Shown: piece after piece, positions 41,018-44,768 of the stretch
Numbering within the stretch: position 1 is the first letter of the stretch
Layout: each line of letters starts with the position of its first letter
Source of the DNA: Paenibacillus kobensis NBRC 15729
GTDB taxonomy: Bacteria > Bacillota > Bacilli > Paenibacillales > Paenibacillaceae
NCBI RefSeq assembly: GCF_004000825.1
Contig: NZ_BILZ01000051.1
Location: 1 to 44,768, forward strand
DNA length: 44,768 bases
Reading direction: 5' to 3'
Made by a program: the position numbers and the translations under genes
The notes under the pieces: generated by a model
What the model saw: only the letters and a program-made list of their open reading frames with translations
Told to the model about the DNA's origin: nothing
Databases searched by the model: none

Positions 41018-42205
41018 TTATGCCTCGCTGTCTGCAATATGCGTCTTCTCGAAGTTCGGCGGATTAAACCAATCGCCCGACATCGCCCACGTCGCGTCAA
41101 GCGGAACCCATACCGGGCTGCCGTTGCCGCCGCCGATTTGCACCTCATTCCACGCATGAGGTCCATACCCGCCTGCGGCCGTGCCGCCTTGGCCGGTCAC
41201 GACGCGTACCTGCAAGCCCGACGCTCTCGCCATTACCGCGTACAGCCTTGCAACATCAATGCACACGCCAAGCCGGGTTTCGAACGTATCCTCCGGCGTC
41301 TGCTCTTTCCAAATGCCCCGCTGCTCGTAATTCCGCGCCTTATCCCAATCGTAAGCGATACGCGTTCCGACCCAGCGATACAACGCACGTGCTTTCTCTT
41401 CATCCGACTGCGCATCCTTCGTTACCGTCAATGCAGCGTTCGCTATATCGTCCGGGATCGCATAATCGGCAATCTCGTACTGTCTCTTCAGGATGCGCTG
41501 CAGCTCATCTCCGACCGCCTTGGTCAGCACAGGTCCTTGTTCATCGAGCAGCTTGCCCGCAACAGGCTCCAAAAGCCGGGCCGAAGCTTCGTTATACACA
41601 TCCGATGACCGGATTTGCGCCGTAAAAGGTCCGCTTGGCGACAACGTCGTATAAACGAACAGCGCCGCGATGAGCAGAAGCGACCGGACCACGCCGTGAA
41701 ATGCGCCGATCATCCCGCCGATTGCCCGGCTAGCCAGCCTGCTTCCCGGTATGACCGGCCTATCCTCTTCTCTCCCCGAACTTCCTCTGCCGCTTCTGGA
41801 TCCGATCCGGTACACGAACCGCTCGATCGGAGCCGTTAAATAGGCGATCGGCCAGCGGAAGGCCGCATAACAGATCAGCAGCAGCACACCGTAGCGGAAC
41901 AACGCGAAATCGCGGAAGCTCGTCACGAACGTATACCACAGCTGTGTTAATGTGCCGACTTCCTTATCCGGCGGACGAACACCGCCAAGCAGCTTCGACG
42001 CTGAAGGAGACAGCAGCGCAGCAGCTTTCGATGCTGCAACGATACAGACCAACATGAGCAGGCCGTCCCATACAAAAAAGAAAAGACGCTTCGCGGAGCC
42101 CGATGCGCCTTTGACCAGCCCATGTACGAGCGATCCGAGCAGCAGCGCAAGCACGGCTAGCGCTACCGGCTCGAACGCCGTCATACCTTGAAACCATAAT
42201 AACAT
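41018..42205 (-). CDS. CvpA-like membrane domain fused to transglutaminase-like protease domain
   Basis: A 395-aa protein. The N-terminal ~190 residues form four to five helices, and SRLASRAIGGMIGAFHGVV is like CvpA. The C-terminal ~170 residues have the transglutaminase-like core with the catalytic triad: Cys in GVCIDVARLY, His in GPHAWNEV and Asp in PLDATWA. Such domains in bacteria cleave or modify peptides outside the membrane. The substrate is not known. ATG 42205 has AGGAG upstream at 8 nt. It lies ~100 nt after a 148-aa membrane gene on the same strand and may be co-transcribed with it. Confidence 0.85.
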   Translation of the reverse strand: MLLWFQGMTAFEPVALAVLALLLGSLVHGLVKGASGSAKRLFFFVWDGLLMLVCIVAASKAAALLSPSASKLLGGVRPPDKEVGTLTQLWYTFVTSFRDFALFRYGVLLLICYAAFRWPIAYLTAPIERFVYRIGSRSGRGSSGREEDRPVIPGSRLASRAIGGMIGAFHGVVRSLLLIAALFVYTTLSPSGPFTAQIRSSDVYNEASARLLEPVAGKLLDEQGPVLTKAVGDELQRILKRQYEIADYAIPDDIANAALTVTKDAQSDEEKARALYRWVGTRIAYDWDKARNYEQRGIWKEQTPEDTFETRLGVCIDVARLYAVMARASGLQVRVVTGQGGTAAGGYGPHAWNEVQIGGGNGSPVWVPLDATWAMSGDWFNPPNFEKTHIADSEA

Positions 42206-42303
42206 ACGATCCGCTCCTCTCGAATGCTTCTATGAGCGGTATTGAGATCAGAAGGAGCGGCAACGGCTGCACCAGCCGTCCGATCCATCGAATAGTCGAT
42301 TCT

Positions 42304-42750
42304 TTAACTGTTGCTCTTCGCCGTGTCGATCAAGGTGCGAATCGTATCGTCGATCTTCAGCGAGCCGATCTTCGTCCCCCGGAACTTCACTTCTACTTCT
42401 GCTTCTCCCGGTTTGCCCGTCAGTTCGAGATTGCTCGTCTTCACCGTGAACGAACCATCGTCGTTCGCCGTGTACGTCGCATCCTTCGCTTCGCCCGCCA
42501 TTGCGGCAATCGCTTCCTGCTTGACGCTGTCCGTCACTTTCGTACCGATCGATTTCACGTCATCCAGCGTATAGCCGCTGTACATCACGACGCCGACGAG
42601 GATAACGGCAACGAGCGCCCACTTCACGAAAGTCTTCACAATACGTACTACGACTAACAAAGCGACCAGCGCTAGCGCGAGAACGAGCCAGTTGTCTTGA
42701 AGAAAAGTTTGCCAAGTATCGGTGTCATAGTTGAAATCCATAAGCAGCAT
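42304..42750 (-). CDS. Small membrane protein with beta-rich outer domain, unknown
   Basis: A 148-aa protein with two membrane helices (about 20-38 and 43-61) and a ~75-residue outer domain with strands (GSFTVKTSNLELTGKP, AEVEVKFRGTKIGSLK). No family recognised. GGGGG lies ~10 nt before ATG 42750. It precedes the CvpA/transglutaminase gene by 98 nt and diverges from the MFS transporter; it may be a partner of the former. Confidence 0.6.
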   Translation of the reverse strand: MLLMDFNYDTDTWQTFLQDNWLVLALALVALLVVVRIVKTFVKWALVAVILVGVVMYSGYTLDDVKSIGTKVTDSVKQEAIAAMAGEAKDATYTANDDGSFTVKTSNLELTGKPGEAEVEVKFRGTKIGSLKIDDTIRTLIDTAKSNS

Positions 42751-42936
42751 GTTTGGTTATCCCCCTTATTATACCTTGCCTATGCGTTCAATTCAAAAAA
42801 TCTATTAACCATTATACCCGACGGAAGACGGCTGGTAAACGCGCTTTACTACGTAAGCGTCATAACCCGTCCATCCGCCGCGTACAAGTTATTATTGAGC
42901 GATCATCCCGCAAGTGTACAGAAGGAGGGCAAACGT

Positions 42937-44202
42937 GTGAAGACAGCCGTGTGGCTTTATTTGTTTTTGTTCATCGCCTTTTTCGATCTGCATGCGCAGT
43001 ACCCGATCTTGACGCCGTTCGCCGTCTCTCTTGGGGCCGCCCCATCGTTCATCGGTCTCATGATGGGCATTTATTCGATCACCCATCTGCCCGGCAATCT
43101 GATCGCTGGCATCGGCGTCGACCGGTTCGGCAGCCGTTTGTTCATCGTCTTAAGTCTGCTGTGCGCCGGTATTATTCTTCTTCTCCAAGCGCATGTCGCG
43201 AATCCGTGGCAATTGCTCGCGCTGCGTTCTGTCAGCGGCTTCGTACTTGCGTTCCTCTCCCCCGCCTGCATGTCGCTGCTGGCGCGCATTACGTCCGACC
43301 GTATCCAACAAGGCAAGCTAATGGCAGGCAACGGCCTTGTCCACACGTTCGCGTCGGTTTTCTCCCCGGCTGCCGGGGCGCTGCTTGTCGCCCAGATCGG
43401 ATTCACTCGCGCATTCGAATATCTCGGCTGGCTGCTTATTACAACGGCGGTTTGCGCGCTATTTTTTATTCATGAGAAAAACAAGGCAGGGGCGGTGCAC
43501 ACAGATAAGACAGAAACCGCTAAAGGCGGTACCGGTGAAACGGAGCAGGTCAGCGGCATCCAACCAGACTCTGCTGCTCATCATCCTTACGGCCCCTCAG
43601 ACAAGCTCGTATCCGGCAAATCAACCGCGCAAGGCTTGATGCCGGCAGGCCGCTCGCTGCCATGGCTCGTCTACGTCCTGCCGATGGCGACAAGCTGTGC
43701 GCAGGGCATTCTATCTTTCGAGCTGCCGCTAATGGCGGATGCCCACAACGGAAGCTCGATCATGACGACAGGCATCTTGTTCTCCGTCGTCAGCTTCGGT
43801 GCGCTCGTCACGCTCAGCATGTTCTTCTTGAACCGCTTCTCCCCGTACTTGCGTACGTTGTGGGGGGCCGTCATGTTGGCCATCCTTTATTTTGCGCTTG
43901 CCATTGGAGTGCCGCTTCCGCTCGCTACGATGCTGTTCATGCTGGGAATGGCGAAAGGCATCATATTGCCGGCACTCCCTTCCCTGCTGATCGACCTAAG
44001 CGGAGGCGAGCGCTACGGAAGGACGTTCTCTCTGCTCTCGATCGCCTACTCCATCGGGGCTTTCATCGGACCTATGGCTGCCGGCGTCCTTCGGGACAAC
44101 GTATCGCCTTATTTCCTCGCGTTCATTGCACTCATGGCGGCAGCTGCGATATTGCCGTTCCACGGCCCGCGGCGCATCTCCACAAGAACCCATTTTTCGT
44201 AA
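42937..44202 (+). CDS. Major facilitator superfamily transporter
   Basis: A 421-aa protein with twelve helices and a long cytosolic loop rich in Thr, Glu and Gly between helix 6 and 7. The loop 2-3 region contains GIGVDRFGSRLFIVLS, the MFS motif A. The direction and substrate are not predictable; the drug-efflux DHA1 type is most likely by length. GTG 42937 has AAGGAGG 8 nt upstream; the 42697 frame start is not supported. Separately transcribed from the YjcZ-like gene downstream. Confidence 0.85.
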   Translation: MKTAVWLYLFLFIAFFDLHAQYPILTPFAVSLGAAPSFIGLMMGIYSITHLPGNLIAGIGVDRFGSRLFIVLSLLCAGIILLLQAHVANPWQLLALRSVSGFVLAFLSPACMSLLARITSDRIQQGKLMAGNGLVHTFASVFSPAAGALLVAQIGFTRAFEYLGWLLITTAVCALFFIHEKNKAGAVHTDKTETAKGGTGETEQVSGIQPDSAAHHPYGPSDKLVSGKSTAQGLMPAGRSLPWLVYVLPMATSCAQGILSFELPLMADAHNGSSIMTTGILFSVVSFGALVTLSMFFLNRFSPYLRTLWGAVMLAILYFALAIGVPLPLATMLFMLGMAKGIILPALPSLLIDLSGGERYGRTFSLLSIAYSIGAFIGPMAAGVLRDNVSPYFLAFIALMAAAAILPFHGPRRISTRTHFS

Positions 44203-44321
44203 TCTGGGTATACGCACAAAGCATCCCCCCTCTGCTTACATACACTACACTGTGTCACGGAATGACAGACGTCATCACGGTACACATGACCTTCAAGAAC
44301 AGTAAAGGGGTGACAATATAA

Positions 44322-44450
44322 ATGAACTATGTAGATCCTGTTCACAAAGGCTGTGGCGGCGGACACGTTGGCGGACTGTTTACGTCCACAGGCGTTATTC
44401 TCGTACTGTTCATCCTCCTCGTGATCGTGTTCTCCGGCTGTTTCTGCTAA
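44322..44450 (+). CDS. YjcZ-type small membrane peptide (sporulation-linked)
   Basis: A 42-aa peptide too short for usual ORF cut-offs. It reads MNYVDPVHKGCGGGHVGGLF, then TSTGVILVLFILLVIVF and an unusual Cys-rich end (SGCFC). The TSTGVILVLFILLVI helix is the YjcZ family signature. Those peptides are often spore- or coat-associated in Bacillus, which supports a spore former. AAGGGG lies about 12 nt before ATG 44322. A perfect terminator follows. Confidence 0.85.
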   Translation: MNYVDPVHKGCGGGHVGGLFTSTGVILVLFILLVIVFSGCFC

Positions 44451-44459
44451 TAGCCCTTC

Positions 44460-44493
44460 AACAACCCGCTGCTTATGCAGCGGGTTGTTTTGG
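44460..44493 (+). terminator. Terminator of YjcZ-type gene
   Basis: AACAACCCGCTGC (44460-44472) pairs with GCAGCGGGTTGTT (44477-44489) around TTAT, followed by a T-rich end (TTGG). Confidence 0.85.
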
Positions 44494-44528
44494 TTTGAGA
44501 CGCAATTGGCAACGGCGAGCTGTGGCGA

Positions 44529-44768
44529 GCTCCGGTGGCGCTCTAACGACACACTTTGTTATGCTATCGTATCTCCAGGTGCTCCGGGGGCGCTATAACA
44601 ACACACTTTGTTACGCTATCGTCGCCCCAGTCACACCAGCGGCGCTCTAACGACACACTTTGTCATGCTATCTTCCCTCCAGTTACTCCGGTGGCGCTCT
44701 AACGACACACTTTGTTATGCTATCGTATCTCCAGGTGCTCCGGCGGTGCTTTAACGACACACTTTGTT
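44529..44768. repeat. Tandem array of 52-bp repeats, runs off the right edge
   Basis: Five units lie in exact 52-bp steps: 44529-44580, 44581-44632, 44633-44684, 44685-44736 and a partial 44737-44768. The conserved core is CTAACGACACACTTTGTTATGC, and the second half varies. TAACGA or TAACAA pairs with TTGTTA in the core, so every unit can form a short stem with a CACACT loop. No spacers and no reading frame are present. Confidence 0.9.

Noticed and set aside
44529-44768. CRISPR array
   Set aside because: The repeat units are contiguous 52-bp copies with gradual variation; there are no unique spacers of constant length and no cas genes.

Overview
The window looks like chromosomal DNA of a spore-forming Bacillota close to Paenibacillus. 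This rests on moderate-to-high GC, strong AGGAGG-type ribosome binding sites with many GTG/TTG starts, and a housekeeping set that includes mqnE (futalosine menaquinone route), ctaA, a SpoVB/YtgP-type flippase, YuzB, NifU and HesB small proteins, and a YjcZ-type peptide. The genus is an inference; no rRNA marker is present.

Positions 1-17662 form one leftward (minus strand) gene block that reads as a contractile injection system of a non-canonical, Gram-positive type. In transcription order it holds: a 723-aa candidate sheath, a 142-aa Hcp-like candidate tube, a J-domain protein, two FHA proteins (one membrane-anchored, one with a zinc ribbon), an intact membrane PP2C phosphatase, a second PP2C-like membrane protein that has lost metal ligands, three proteins of unknown family that may be baseplate parts, an 894-aa Hsp70/actin-fold ATPase, a DcrB/DUF1795-like protein, a VgrG-like spike, a helical unknown protein, an Imm11-like protein, a DUF4280 PAAR-like tip, and a second VgrG-like spike that runs off the left edge. 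Many junctions overlap by 1-4 nt, so the block is probably translated as coupled units. A sigma-A-type promoter lies upstream of the sheath, and several hairpins surround the tube gene. I see no ClpV-like ATPase and no TssJ/L/M membrane complex in the window.

Across a 440-bp AT-rich divergent region, a secreted, membrane-anchored von Willebrand A protein (18107-20149) runs rightward. It converges on a soluble Ser/Thr kinase (20146-21165) whose stop codon overlaps its own. With the FHA and PP2C proteins these make a complete phospho-signalling set, comparable in logic to the PpkA/PppA/Fha pathway of proteobacterial type VI secretion but on different genes.

From 21275 rightward the content is mostly ordinary: a dNTPase, a GNAT acetyltransferase, two lipoproteins and a small membrane protein (21.3-25.1 kb); an Fe-S/respiratory cluster of HesB, MqnE, NDH-2-like oxidoreductase, YuzB and NifU (25.3-29.0 kb); an SDR, a HEPN-like protein, heme A synthase, a thioredoxin, a copper-amine-oxidase-N-type lipoprotein and a lipid flippase (29.1-35.8 kb); ThuA, DUF456, HAD phosphatase and PBP2 (36.0-40.9 kb); and a CvpA-like/transglutaminase fusion, a small membrane protein, an MFS transporter and a YjcZ-like peptide (41.0-44.5 kb). 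The right edge enters a tandem array of 52-bp repeats. Protein family calls come from reading motifs by eye; no database was searched.
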